62,606 bases of DNA, taken from contig NZ_JAGHZZ010000026.1 in the NCBI RefSeq assembly GCF_017745095.1, positions 1-62,606 of the forward strand, given 5' to 3'. Shown piece after piece: positions 31,965-40,761 of the stretch. Within the stretch, counting starts at the first letter, position 1, and each line of letters opens with the position of its first letter. The notes under the pieces were generated by a model that saw only the letters and a list, made by a program, of their open reading frames with translations, was not told the origin of the DNA and made no database searches. The DNA comes from Sporocytophaga sp. (GTDB lineage Bacteria; Bacteroidota; Bacteroidia; Cytophagales; Cytophagaceae). The position numbers were made by a program, and so were the translations under genes.

Positions 31965-34823
31965 ATGAAGAAAAGACTATTCTTATTACAAATTCTAGTT
32001 TTTTTAATTTATACTCGGCAGTCTGTAATAGCGCAAACTACCAATACGTGGAAAAATGTAGCAATAGGAGCAGGTGGGTTTGTTTCCAGTATCATTACAA
32101 GCAAAACTGAAGCTAATTTAGTATATGCTCGAACAGATGTGGGCGGTGCTTACAGATGGGATGCTGCTAAGAATGTATGGGTTCCTCTTACTGACTGGGT
32201 TTCTGATACTGAAACAGGATATCTTGGAGTAGAAGCCTTGGCAATAGATCCTCAGGATTCTAAGAAGGTATATATGCTGGTAGGAATAGACTATTTTAAC
32301 GGAGGTAAAACAGCTATCCTTCGTTCCAGCGATTACGGAAATACTTTTATAGTAACTGAAGTAACATCTCAATTCAAAGCACATGGCAATGGAATGGGAC
32401 GTCAGAATGGTGAAAAACTTGTTGTAGATCCTAATTTAAGTTCTCTCTTATTTTGTGGTACCAGAAGAAATGGGCTTTTTAAAAGCACCAATTCAGGTGC
32501 AGCCTGGAGCAAAGTAAGTGGATTGAGTGTCTCTAGCACTCCTAATGATAACGGCATCAGCTTCGTGCTAATTGATCCTACCAGTGGAACTAATGGTAGT
32601 GCATCTAAAACCATATTTGCAGGAGTTTCCCAAACAGGAACTAACCTTTATGTAAGTAAAGATGGTGGGGCTACTTTCAATGCTATTTCTGGAGGCCCTA
32701 CCAACTTTATGCCTCAAAGAGCTGTACTTGCTACAGATGGAAATCTTTTTATCACATATGGAAACGGAGCAGGACCACATGGCCATTGGAGTCTTCCGGA
32801 ACCTATGGATAATGGGGCTATCTGGAAATACAATACTAAAACAGGTACATGGACTAATGTAACACCTTCCGGTTATGCAAGAGCTTTCGGCGGAATTTGC
32901 GTTGATCCTAATAACCCAAACAGACTTGTAGCTTCAACTATAAATACCTATCTGCAACAAAATAATGCATGGGGTGACAGAATTTTTCTGAGTACAAACG
33001 GAGGAAGCTCATGGACAGATATTTTTTCGAAAGGTCTTACACTAGATCAGAATGATTGCCCCTGGATTGCTGATCAGGCCATACACTGGGCTGGTTCTAT
33101 TGAGTTTGATCCTTTTAATACTGCAAAAGTCTGGGTAACTTCTGGAAATGGTGTATTTAAGACGGAAGATATTAATGCTTCAAAGACCACATGGAAATTC
33201 ATGCAAAAAGGCCTTGAAGAAACTGTTCCTCTAGATATGGTGAGCATTCCTGGCGGACCTCTGGTTTCTGCTCTTGGTGATTACGACGGCTTTGTTCATA
33301 CAGATATTACTAAATATTATTCCAGACACACTCCAACTACAGGTACTACTACAGGTATTGCTTTCGCATCCAAAAAGACAAGTACAATGTTACGTGTTGG
33401 TAGCGAAATGTACTACTCCACGAATCAAGGTGTAAGCTGGACAAAGTGTAATAAAAGTGGTTTGAGCGGGGTTAAAGGGAGCGTAGCAATATCCTCTGAC
33501 GGAAAAGTATTTTTAAATTGTCCCGATGCTTCCTCTACAACTTATAGATCCACAGATAATGGAAATTCATGGACAGCATGTTCAGGGTTAAATATATCTA
33601 ATGCCTTTCCAGTAGCTGATGCAGAAAATGCCAACAAGTTTTATGCCTTCAATGAATCAAGTGGAGCTATGCTCGTGAGTACAGATGGAGGTATTTCTTT
33701 CAGCACTTCAGGAAATGCAGGATCTGGAGGAGCGAGAGTGATTCGTACTACTCCAGGAAAAGAAGGACACTTGTGGGTCCCACTTTGGAATGGCCTGGCA
33801 CGATCAACAAACTCTGGTCAGTCATTTACAAAAGTTAATAGTGTTACTTATTGTGGTGCGGTTGGACTTGGAAAGGAAGCTCCAGGTAAAAGCTATCCTA
33901 CCATTTACATATGGGGGACAATCAACAATGTAATAGGTATTTACCGATCTATAGATGAAGGTGCAACTTGGGTGAGGGTAAATGATAATGAACATGAATT
34001 CGGTGGACCTGGCAATGCTAAGATGGTGTTGGGAGATATGAATGTGTACGGAAGAGTATATATGAGCACTGCGGGAAGAGGTATAGTATATACTGAAACG
34101 GGAACGCCGGATTGTGCCGGAGTCGTAGGTGGGGCGGCCTATCTTGATAATTGTAGTACCTGTGTTGGCGGAACCACCGGAAAACAACCATGTGTGGCAG
34201 ATTGTAATGGAGATTTTGGAGGTACAGCTTTCAAAGATAACTGTGATGTCTGTGTTGGAGGAAAAACTGGCAAAACAGCCTGTGTGAAAGATTGCAATGG
34301 TGTTTTTGGTGGAACTGCATTTAACGACAATTGTAATATTTGTGTAGGTGGCAATACTGGTAGAGTTGCCTGCGTAAAAGATTGCCATGGTGAATATGGC
34401 GGAAAAGCTTATTTGGACAACTGTCAGACCTGTGTTGGCGGTAGCACGGGGATGACAGCTTGCTCCAAAGATTGTAATGGAGATTGGGGTGGTACAGCAG
34501 CACTGGATGTCTGCAATGTATGTGCCGGAGGTAAGACAGGAAAAGTCCCTGTTGTAAATCAAAGTGAATGTACTGTCACATCTATTGATAATATTCAGTC
34601 TGGTGACATGGTATCAGTTTATCCAAACCCTTTTAGTGCTGATTTTACTATAGCATCAGAAGGTCAGTTTAAATATTCTGTTATTAATAATACTGGTCAT
34701 ATTGTTGCAATGGGCACAGCTGAAGGCCAATTGGTTTTAGGAGCTGAGCTTTCTGCTGGCATGTACCTTTTAAAAATTGAAAAAGTCGGTAAGACTACGA
34801 TCAGAAAGATTGTAAAATACTGA
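31965..34823 (+). CDS. GH74 xyloglucanase with Cys-rich repeats and T9SS type-A domain
   Basis: 952 residues. Signal peptide (FLLQILVFLIYTRQSVIAQ), then a twin seven-bladed propeller typical of GH74: the entry motif VYARTDVGGAYRWD with a catalytic Asp, sialidase-type Asp boxes (STNGGSSWTD, STDGGISFS, STNSGQSF, SIDEGATW), and a possible second catalytic Asp in SALGDYDGFVH. Residues about 716-865 are five 30-residue Cys repeats. The last 70 are a type-A sorting domain (VYPNPFSADFTI, then LSAGMYLLKIEKV). The enzyme is expected to cut xyloglucan or beta-1,4-glucans outside the cell. No other glycan gene is adjacent. Confidence 0.95.
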   Translation: MKKRLFLLQILVFLIYTRQSVIAQTTNTWKNVAIGAGGFVSSIITSKTEANLVYARTDVGGAYRWDAAKNVWVPLTDWVSDTETGYLGVEALAIDPQDSKKVYMLVGIDYFNGGKTAILRSSDYGNTFIVTEVTSQFKAHGNGMGRQNGEKLVVDPNLSSLLFCGTRRNGLFKSTNSGAAWSKVSGLSVSSTPNDNGISFVLIDPTSGTNGSASKTIFAGVSQTGTNLYVSKDGGATFNAISGGPTNFMPQRAVLATDGNLFITYGNGAGPHGHWSLPEPMDNGAIWKYNTKTGTWTNVTPSGYARAFGGICVDPNNPNRLVASTINTYLQQNNAWGDRIFLSTNGGSSWTDIFSKGLTLDQNDCPWIADQAIHWAGSIEFDPFNTAKVWVTSGNGVFKTEDINASKTTWKFMQKGLEETVPLDMVSIPGGPLVSALGDYDGFVHTDITKYYSRHTPTTGTTTGIAFASKKTSTMLRVGSEMYYSTNQGVSWTKCNKSGLSGVKGSVAISSDGKVFLNCPDASSTTYRSTDNGNSWTACSGLNISNAFPVADAENANKFYAFNESSGAMLVSTDGGISFSTSGNAGSGGARVIRTTPGKEGHLWVPLWNGLARSTNSGQSFTKVNSVTYCGAVGLGKEAPGKSYPTIYIWGTINNVIGIYRSIDEGATWVRVNDNEHEFGGPGNAKMVLGDMNVYGRVYMSTAGRGIVYTETGTPDCAGVVGGAAYLDNCSTCVGGTTGKQPCVADCNGDFGGTAFKDNCDVCVGGKTGKTACVKDCNGVFGGTAFNDNCNICVGGNTGRVACVKDCHGEYGGKAYLDNCQTCVGGSTGMTACSKDCNGDWGGTAALDVCNVCAGGKTGKVPVVNQSECTVTSIDNIQSGDMVSVYPNPFSADFTIASEGQFKYSVINNTGHIVAMGTAEGQLVLGAELSAGMYLLKIEKVGKTTIRKIVKY
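34110..34559 (+). repeat. Five tandem 90-bp repeats encoding Cys-rich 30-mers
   Basis: Inside the GH74 gene, units begin at 34110, 34200, 34290, 34380 and 34470. Each encodes DC.G..GG.A..D.C..CVGG.TG...C and ends just before the next DC. Units 1-4 have four Cys each; unit 5 lacks the final Cys (CAGG, then KVPVVN), but an SEC follows. Likely a disulfide-bonded stalk between the catalytic domain and the sorting domain. Confidence 0.95.
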
Positions 34824-34834
34824 AATTAAAAAGT

Positions 34835-35106
34835 CAGGTTGATAGATGAATGAGTGAAATGATCCTTTGGGTCTTTCACTTTTCGTTGCACCTGCAAAGC
34901 ATTAAGCAAAGGATTCTAGTGTTGGATCTTAATTTAGGTTGATAGATAAATGAGTGAAATGTCCTGAAAGGGACTTTCACTTTTTCTCCTAGCTTAATTT
35001 AAACAATGAATGATTTGAGTTTATCGGATTTCCCTTTTTCGGTACTTAAATACAGGTTGATAGATGTATGTATGAAGGATCCTTACCGGGATCCTTCATT
35101 TTTTAT
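34835..35106 (+). repeat. Three-copy intergenic element with conserved leader and hairpin
   Basis: A leader close to AGGTTGATAGATGAATG occurs at 34836, 34936 and 35054, each followed at once by a hairpin with different stem sequence: AGTGAAA/TTTCACT (34853-34880); AGTGAAATGTCC/GGACTTTCACT (34953-34981, then T's); ATGAAGGATCC/GGATCCTTCAT (35072-35099, then T's). The first two start exactly 100 bases apart. Leaders are conserved while stems have changed with pairing kept. Together they fill the 285-base gap between GH74 and the minus-strand gene. At least the second and third look like terminators. Confidence 0.85.
35072..35104. terminator. Two-way terminator between GH74 and the EEP gene
   Basis: Eleven-base perfect arms ATGAAGGATCC (35072-35082) and GGATCCTTCAT (35089-35099), with six T's running on from the last base. 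It abuts the stop of the minus-strand gene at 35109. On the minus strand the hairpin is followed by CATACATCTATC, less T-rich, so it is best as a plus-strand terminator. Confidence 0.8.
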
Positions 35107-35108
35107 AG

Positions 35109-36158
35109 CTAATCAGAGAATCTGTAACACCCCAGAATGGGCACATGGTCTGAAATATGTATAGTATCATATGTATAGAAATTCTTTATCGATAATTTCC
35201 GAGGCTCGAAAAACTGGTGATCAATTCTTAAAAAAGCTTTATTGGGTAGGAATGTAAATCCAAAGCCATTTCCTTTTTCTTCAAAAGCATTATTTAGCTT
35301 TTTCTTCACATTCTGATAGACATAACTATACGGAGTTTCATTGAAGTCGCCCGCAACAATCAATGGTATAGCAGTAGAATCAATAAAAGCGTTTAGTTTT
35401 CTTACCTGAGTACTTCTGATTTCACTTGTTTGTTTTAGCCAATAGGCGTTTCTCAAAACTTTTTTAAGTGGGAAGAAAGGATTTCCTTTTTTTAGATTGT
35501 TAGATTCAAAATGAACACTTACAATCCTTAGTACTTTACCTTTTATAAGTACATCAGCATAAATGCCCTTGTTAAAATCGCTTCGCCCTTCAAATACAAG
35601 TCCACTACGAATGATCGGGTATTTAGAGAAGATTGTAACTCCAACTACATTCTTTTTAGCTGACACAACCTGATATGGATATAGTGTTTCCAGAAAAGGG
35701 CCGCCTTTTTCTGGAAAAAACTCCTGCAGACAGACAAAATCAGTATTTTTTCCGGAAATAATTCTTGACAGATTTTCTTTAAATCCTAGTTCATGAGCAA
35801 TATTATATCCGCTGACATTATATGAAAGAACAGTGAAGTCACAATTCGGATCTGTGATTTCATTTATCCTGCTTATTCTAAAAAGTGTAAAAAAATAAAA
35901 AAATGAAAGCAGAAAAAATGCCGTTCCAATCCACTTAATTATTGAGCCTTTCCTAAAAAGAAACAGAAATAGAGTGATAAGACAATTAAAGAATACGAAG
36001 ACTGGAATTAATAAAGTAGCGATTTCAGAAATCCAAAGTACATGAGGGGGGATGTATAATGAAATCAAAGAAAAACCAAATATGAGATAAAAAAATATCA
36101 AAAAGCAATTGCCGATAAATGCAAGGTTACTTTTTGAAAAACTAAAAACTGAACTCAT
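35109..36158 (-). CDS. Membrane-anchored endonuclease/exonuclease/phosphatase-fold protein
   Basis: 349 residues. Three N-terminal membrane helices (about 13-37, 42-66, 75-95) precede an EEP domain: VLSYNVSGYN, NTDFVCLQEFFPE (metal Glu), IVSVHFESNN, LIVAGDFNETPYS (catalytic Asp, Asn) and ISDHVPILGCYR (last His). The family includes phosphatases, nucleases and lipid phosphoesterases; this membrane-linked form is common in Bacteroidota and its substrate is unknown. It converges with GH74. Confidence 0.9.
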   Translation of the reverse strand: MSSVFSFSKSNLAFIGNCFLIFFYLIFGFSLISLYIPPHVLWISEIATLLIPVFVFFNCLITLFLFLFRKGSIIKWIGTAFFLLSFFYFFTLFRISRINEITDPNCDFTVLSYNVSGYNIAHELGFKENLSRIISGKNTDFVCLQEFFPEKGGPFLETLYPYQVVSAKKNVVGVTIFSKYPIIRSGLVFEGRSDFNKGIYADVLIKGKVLRIVSVHFESNNLKKGNPFFPLKKVLRNAYWLKQTSEIRSTQVRKLNAFIDSTAIPLIVAGDFNETPYSYVYQNVKKKLNNAFEEKGNGFGFTFLPNKAFLRIDHQFFEPRKLSIKNFYTYDTIHISDHVPILGCYRFSD

Positions 36159-36267
36159 AATGAATTTTTAATATTAATCTTCCTTCATAAAGGAAGCGAC
36201 TTATGACGCGAATTTAGAGATAAAATTCTACAGACTTTTTAATTATGAATAAATAGGCAACGATAAC

Positions 36268-36987
36268 TTAATTATTAGGTACCAATCGAACTTTAAGATA
36301 GGGTTGCTTTTCTCTTGCTGCATTTATTGAATAGAACACAAATGATTGATAAAATTCAGAATCGCCTTCTGTATACATTCGAAAAAGAAATCCATTATTT
36401 TCATCCTTTTTATCCTTTCCGGCAATTTTTTTTACAAGTGCTGTCAAATCCAGACGCATGATAGGTGGGAAATCGGAGGGGATATTAAAATATAAATATT
36501 CATCTGGCAATGGTGAAATACGAGGTTGATGTACCCAGGTTAAATCTTCCAGATCCCATGAATCTTCTACCAGGCATACCTGGATATAGTTCGGGATTGA
36601 ATCTTTACATACATTATCCGGAACTTTGTTATCAGAGCCGTTAGGTTTGGTATGGAGAATTAAAATTGCAGACTCTATTTCTTCATTATCCTTGATCTCT
36701 GATAGGTCTAATTTTAAATATGTCCGATAACTCACAGGTTCTCCAAACCTTGTCCATTTCGCAACAATATTATGAATGTCAAATCTCCCGTTAATGTTTT
36801 CAAGAGTAACATGGGAATTCAAATAAGCATCTCCATCAACTTCACCAGTTTTAGTTAAAGGTTGTCTTATCTCAAGAGTTCTTTCAATATTTTCTGCAGG
36901 GGGACAGCAATGGTGTTCACATCCTGATATCATTAAATACGATAAAGTAGCAATACCTAGAACTACAAGTTTTCTATAATTAATCAT
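36268..36987 (-). CDS. DNRLRE-domain lipoprotein, paralogue A
   Basis: About 239 residues from ATG 36985-36987 (MINYRKLVVLG), which gives a lipoprotein signal ending YLMISGCEHHC; the longer frame starts 30 bases upstream. The body is a DNRLRE-type beta-sandwich: DGDAYLNSHVTLENINGRFD, YLKLDLSEIKDNEEIESAIL, LTWVHQPRISPLPDEY and a C-terminal FVFYSINAAREKQPYLKVRL. Similar domains make surface or matrix proteins. Adjacent paralogue B is about half identical by eye, with the same CEHHC start. Confidence 0.82.
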   Translation of the reverse strand: MINYRKLVVLGIATLSYLMISGCEHHCCPPAENIERTLEIRQPLTKTGEVDGDAYLNSHVTLENINGRFDIHNIVAKWTRFGEPVSYRTYLKLDLSEIKDNEEIESAILILHTKPNGSDNKVPDNVCKDSIPNYIQVCLVEDSWDLEDLTWVHQPRISPLPDEYLYFNIPSDFPPIMRLDLTALVKKIAGKDKKDENNGFLFRMYTEGDSEFYQSFVFYSINAAREKQPYLKVRLVPNN

Positions 36988-37066
36988 AGTGCGGCAAACG
37001 ATTGAAAGCTGATGCAAACGACATGAGGATTAAGTTGAGATCAATAGGCAAAAGAATAAGTTCAAT

Positions 37067-37780
37067 TTAATAGTTAGATTTCAATTGTACCCTTAAATAA
37101 GGTTGCTTTGTAACCTCAGCATTTGCTGAATAAAATACAAATGATCGGTATGGTGGAGCAGCTTCTTCTGGCGCCATTTTAAAAAGAAATCCATTATTAT
37201 TAAATGTTTTATTTTTTCCAGCTATTTTTCTGACCAGATTGGTCACATCTATTCCAATTACAGCGGGAAAATCTTCCGGAACGGTAAAGATTATATTATC
37301 TTCTAGTAATTCCGAAAAACTGGGTTGGTTGACCCAGCTTAAAGTTTTTATTTCCCAAGAATCAGTAACAAGACATATCTTTACATTATTAGGATCATGA
37401 GTATCATTGACAATATCAGGTACTGAGCCATCCGCACCGGTAGGCTTAGTATGGAGTAATAATGTTGCTGAAACTATTTCTTCACTCGTTTTTATTTCAG
37501 AAAGATCTATTTTGAGATAAGAACGGTAACGTGCAGGATCTCCGAATCTAGTCCAATTGCCCACTATATTGTGAGGGTCTCCACTACCATTTATGTTTTC
37601 AAGAGATGGATCTGAATTTAAATAAGCATCTCCATCTCCCTCGGAATTTATATCCTGTCTTATTTCAATGGATCTTTCAAAACTACCTTGAGGCAATGGA
37701 CAATGATGTTCACAAGAGGAGCCAAGGAAAAATATAATGAGTAAAACAGGAAAAATGAAAGGATTTTTTGATATAATCAT
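37067..37780 (-). CDS. DNRLRE-domain lipoprotein, paralogue B
   Basis: 237 residues with lipoprotein signal (PVLLIIFFLGSSCEHHC). Shares with its neighbour the segments DGDAYLNSDPSLENINGSGD, YLKIDLSEIKTSEEIVSATL, LSWVNQPSFSELLEDN and RSFVFYSANAEVTKQPYLRV. A tandem duplication. It reads away from the ECF sigma gene at 37896, with 115 bases between, so the sigma factor may control it. Confidence 0.82.
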   Translation of the reverse strand: MIISKNPFIFPVLLIIFFLGSSCEHHCPLPQGSFERSIEIRQDINSEGDGDAYLNSDPSLENINGSGDPHNIVGNWTRFGDPARYRSYLKIDLSEIKTSEEIVSATLLLHTKPTGADGSVPDIVNDTHDPNNVKICLVTDSWEIKTLSWVNQPSFSELLEDNIIFTVPEDFPAVIGIDVTNLVRKIAGKNKTFNNNGFLFKMAPEEAAPPYRSFVFYSANAEVTKQPYLRVQLKSNY

Positions 37781-37845
37781 ATTTTACTCAAAAATGGAAA
37801 AGAATCATTAATTGTGGGTATTAAGTCCTTCAATATCTGTTTTTT

Positions 37846-37877
37846 TTGTAAATTTTGGAATATAATTTATATTTTTG
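37846..37877 (+). promoter_or_regulatory. Candidate Bacteroidota promoter of the second ECF gene
   Basis: TTG (37846-37848), 21 bases, TATTTTTG (37870-37877), fitting TTG-N17-23-TAnnTTTG. The ATG follows at 37896, so the leader would be about 12 bases. Confidence 0.45.
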
Positions 37878-37895
37878 TTTTCCAACACTTAATTA

Positions 37896-38513
37896 ATGGT
37901 GCTATCAGATAACGATATCGTTAGAGGTTGTGCGAAAGGGGATTTAAAATCTCAGGAAGCTTTATTTAAAAAATATGGCCCTGAGCTGAAGAAATTATCT
38001 TTCCGGTACTCAAAAAGTGTTGAAGATGCAAAAGACATTTTTCAAGAAGCTTTCATTAAAATTTTTAAAGATATAAACTCTTTTCGCAATGAAGGCGCTT
38101 TAATCGGCTGGATGAAAAGAGTTACTGTAAACACCGCAATTTCTTTTTATAGAAAAAAAAGCAATTCCGGATTTTTTCATTTGTCAATTGAACCTGAATC
38201 TGAAGAGGAGTTAGGAAGCAGAGATAGTAGTCTACAAAAATATTTTAATGAAACGGAGGAAATCGAAGACGAAGATTTTAGTGAATATGAAAAAGCTTTG
38301 TCAAAACTTTCTTACGAACAGTTAATAAATCTTATAAAATCTCTTGATCCTCCGCAAAATATAATCTTTAACATGTTTTATGTTGAAAATTATTCCCACA
38401 AGGAAATTGCCAGAGAATTAAAAATTAGTGAAAATAATTGCAGAACTTTACTTCACAGGTCCAAAAAGAAGTTAAAGGATTCAATCAGAGTATTAATTTA
38501 CCATACAGTTTAA
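37896..38513 (+). CDS. ECF RNA polymerase sigma factor (locus 2)
   Basis: 205 residues. Region 2 (EALFKKYGPELKKLSFRYSK, DAKDIFQEAFIKIFKDINSF, then GWMKRVTVNTAISFYRKK) and region 4 (ESLDPPQ-like LIKSLDPPQNIIFNMFYVEN, SHKEIARELKISENNCRTLL) are intact. An acidic insert (EPESEEELGSRDS) separates the two regions. It leads a three-gene unit with a membrane protein that starts two bases after its stop. Confidence 0.93.
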   Translation: MVLSDNDIVRGCAKGDLKSQEALFKKYGPELKKLSFRYSKSVEDAKDIFQEAFIKIFKDINSFRNEGALIGWMKRVTVNTAISFYRKKSNSGFFHLSIEPESEEELGSRDSSLQKYFNETEEIEDEDFSEYEKALSKLSYEQLINLIKSLDPPQNIIFNMFYVENYSHKEIARELKISENNCRTLLHRSKKKLKDSIRVLIYHTV

Positions 38514-38515
38514 GC

Positions 38516-39136
38516 ATGGAGGACCATAAGGACATAGGTATTTTAATTAAAAACCGCCTGAAATATGCGGAGAAAGGGGATTCTTTTGATTTCGATGGAG
38601 AATGGCAAGCAATTAAACCTATTGTCCAAAAAAATAATTTTGTTACCTGGAGACTTAATACATTTAATATTTATTATCTGATATTTATAACAACATCGAT
38701 AACCCTAATTCTTTTTTATCTATTCTTTGCATCAAAGCCAGATTTAGCTGAAAATGCAACGAAGAATGGAAGAGAAACCATTACAATAAAGGAGGGGAAT
38801 ATTGCCAATAAAACGTCCAGAATTGATAAAGATTTAAATTCGAATAATCATTCTGGTTCCAACCAATTTAATAAATCAGGACAATTGACATCAACTGTTT
38901 CAATAGAGGCGAAAGATTCTGCTGATAAAAACTCAATAGTTCCGGTAATATCTTCTTTTCAGATTGCAGATACTTTAACAAATTCTCAAGTAAATTCAGA
39001 AGCACAAACAGTACAGTCAACTCCTCCGCTGCAGGAGGCTAAAAAGAACAAGCCTGTAATAACTTTGAACAAACAGGATACTATTATAAAAACAGATACA
39101 TTGAGGAAAGTAAAAACGAAAAAGATTTTTAAATAA
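38516..39136 (+). CDS. Putative anti-sigma or signalling membrane protein (locus 2)
   Basis: About 206 residues from ATG 38516 (MEDHKDIGILIKNRLKYAEK); a longer frame overlapping the sigma gene is not used. The N-terminal 55 residues are cytoplasmic, then one membrane helix (IYYLIFITTSITLILFYLFF) and a long Ser/Thr/Asn/Lys-rich periplasmic tail with no fold visible. Size, topology and place fit an anti-sigma factor, but no zinc-binding motif is present. Lies between the sigma gene and an outer-membrane protein gene. Confidence 0.7.
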   Translation: MEDHKDIGILIKNRLKYAEKGDSFDFDGEWQAIKPIVQKNNFVTWRLNTFNIYYLIFITTSITLILFYLFFASKPDLAENATKNGRETITIKEGNIANKTSRIDKDLNSNNHSGSNQFNKSGQLTSTVSIEAKDSADKNSIVPVISSFQIADTLTNSQVNSEAQTVQSTPPLQEAKKNKPVITLNKQDTIIKTDTLRKVKTKKIFK

Positions 39137-39140
39137 TATC

Positions 39141-39905
39141 ATGTTTATGAGACTTGTATTTTTTACTTTTTTGCTTTCAATACAATCAGTTTTTGCACAG
39201 GTTGATACGCTGTTTAAACAGGGGGTAGATGCTGATACCATTATCATAAAAAAAGCTCCAGTTACCGTTTCTCAACAGTTTGTTGTAGATGAATACCTTT
39301 ATAAAGAAGTAGAACATTTTTTCTATATCAAACCATATATATCATATCTATATTTCCAGAATTATTTGTCAGGCAATGAGGGCGTATTGGGGCAAGCTTT
39401 CTGTTACAGTGTGAGAGAAAAGAATAGCTACAATCTAGGAATAGATTTGGGGTACAGCATTAAAAGATTTAATTTTCTTTTGGGGTATTCCTATCAGTCT
39501 TATAGCGAAAAGGTATTGCTTTACAAGGAGAACAATTCTTATCAAAACCATTTTGTGCAGAACCATATTTCAGCCAAGGTATCTATTGATTTGAATTTTA
39601 AGAAAATTAAAATAGCTCCATTAATCGGATTGGCTTATAATATGGCTGTTTCAGCTAATACTGTTTATCCTGTTTTAAAGGATAATGTCATAGCATTTGA
39701 AAAGACAAATGATTTCCAGAAATCAGGTACTTCATATGCTCTGGCAGGTCTGGAGTTGAAAGCATTTAACTCTAAACGAACGAGTCCATTTGCCAGCGTA
39801 ACTTATATGAGAAGCTTATTTGCAGAAGGTAATGAGGGGAAGTTTAATTTCTCATATACCAAAAATATTTTCATATGGTCTTTAGGGCTTATGATTAAGT
39901 TCTGA
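39141..39905 (+). CDS. Outer-membrane beta-barrel protein (locus 2)
   Basis: 254 residues. Signal peptide (LVFFTFLLSIQSVFAQ), then alternating beta-strands (YIKPYISYLYFQNYLSG, NLGIDLGYSIKRFNFLLGYS) and a C-terminal strand with FIWSLGLMIKF, as in outer-membrane proteins. Four bases after the membrane protein gene. Family not recognised. Likely the envelope end of the ECF locus. Confidence 0.75.
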   Translation: MFMRLVFFTFLLSIQSVFAQVDTLFKQGVDADTIIIKKAPVTVSQQFVVDEYLYKEVEHFFYIKPYISYLYFQNYLSGNEGVLGQAFCYSVREKNSYNLGIDLGYSIKRFNFLLGYSYQSYSEKVLLYKENNSYQNHFVQNHISAKVSIDLNFKKIKIAPLIGLAYNMAVSANTVYPVLKDNVIAFEKTNDFQKSGTSYALAGLELKAFNSKRTSPFASVTYMRSLFAEGNEGKFNFSYTKNIFIWSLGLMIKF

Positions 39906-39945
39906 GATATTGGTCTTAACTTTTTCCTGTTTTAAAAGAATATTC

Positions 39946-39963
39946 GAGAGCCACTCTCGTTTC
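39946..39963 (+). terminator. Weak hairpin after ECF locus 2
   Basis: CGAGAG (39946-39951), loop CCA, CTCTCG (39955-39960), then TTT. Short and without a long T-run; low-efficiency terminator at best. Confidence 0.4.
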
Positions 39964-40022
39964 AATTTCAGTTCAGTTTCAATTCTTAAGCTTTCTGATC
40001 AATATATTACTTGTTATCAGCA

Positions 40023-40760
40023 ATGGATTTTCGTTTATATCTAATTGTTTTTCTGTTCCTATTTAATATTTCCAGGTTATATGCCCAATCTGATACAACA
40101 GTTTTGAAGAAAAAAAAGTGGTATCAGAAAAATTCGGTGAAGTATTTTGCAGCACCTGCAATTTTAGTTGGTTATGGGGTTTCCGTGTCAGGAAATCATG
40201 GACTTTATAGCAGTATAGATGCTAAAAATGATATTCATCATTTGTTCCCTAATTTTTCTACGGATGCGGACGATTATTTAAAATATGTTCCATACGGCCA
40301 ATATATTTTGCTGAAATTGCTAGGAACGCCCTCTCAGCATGATTTCCTCAATGTGGCATTGCTTATAATTAAGTCTAATATTATTGCTTCTGCTTTGGTT
40401 TTCCCATTAAAAAATATAGTAGGCAGAGAGCGGCCGGACAAGTCTGATTTTATGTCTTTTCCTTCAGGACATACAACTGACGCTTTTGTGGCAGCAGCTA
40501 TTTTACATCAGGAATTTAAAGATAAGAGTCCTTGGATCGGTGTCTCGGGATATGCAGTTGCAGCCTCAGTGGGAGTATGCAGAATGTTGAATAATAAACA
40601 CTGGCAATCTGATGTCCTGGCTGGGGCGGGAATTGGCATCTTATCGGTACATCTTGCTTATCTTACGCATCTCAATCGTTTTCATTTACCCAAAAAACTT
40701 ACAATTTCACCAATGGTAAGTTTTCATGCTAAAGGGATAGGAATAAACTATCGGTTTTAA
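40023..40760 (+). CDS. PAP2 acid phosphatase-type protein, paralogue 1
   Basis: About 245 residues from ATG 40023 (MDFRLYLIVFLFL), with signal peptide ending NISRLYAQ; the longer frame begins at TTG. Motif 1 KNIVGRERP, motif 2 SFPSGHTTDAF, motif 3 CRMLNNKHWQSDVLAG (Arg, His, Asp present). The set is enough for a phosphatase on lipid or isoprenoid phosphates at the periplasmic face. It converges with a second PAP2 gene across two bases. Confidence 0.9.
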   Translation: MDFRLYLIVFLFLFNISRLYAQSDTTVLKKKKWYQKNSVKYFAAPAILVGYGVSVSGNHGLYSSIDAKNDIHHLFPNFSTDADDYLKYVPYGQYILLKLLGTPSQHDFLNVALLIIKSNIIASALVFPLKNIVGRERPDKSDFMSFPSGHTTDAFVAAAILHQEFKDKSPWIGVSGYAVAASVGVCRMLNNKHWQSDVLAGAGIGILSVHLAYLTHLNRFHLPKKLTISPMVSFHAKGIGINYRF

Positions 40761-40761
40761 A

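Noticed and set aside
34110-34559. Regular repeats considered as a CRISPR array
   Set aside because: Period is 90 bases, in frame, with coding conservation and no constant repeat/variable spacer pattern.
33822-34562. 246-residue minus-strand frame opposite the GH74 gene
   Set aside because: Its Thr/Ile/Ser-rich repeats simply mirror the 90-base repeats of the sense strand.
38438-38515. Longer N-terminus for the locus 2 membrane protein
   Set aside because: It overlaps the end of the sigma gene; ATG 38516 directly after the sigma stop is the natural start.
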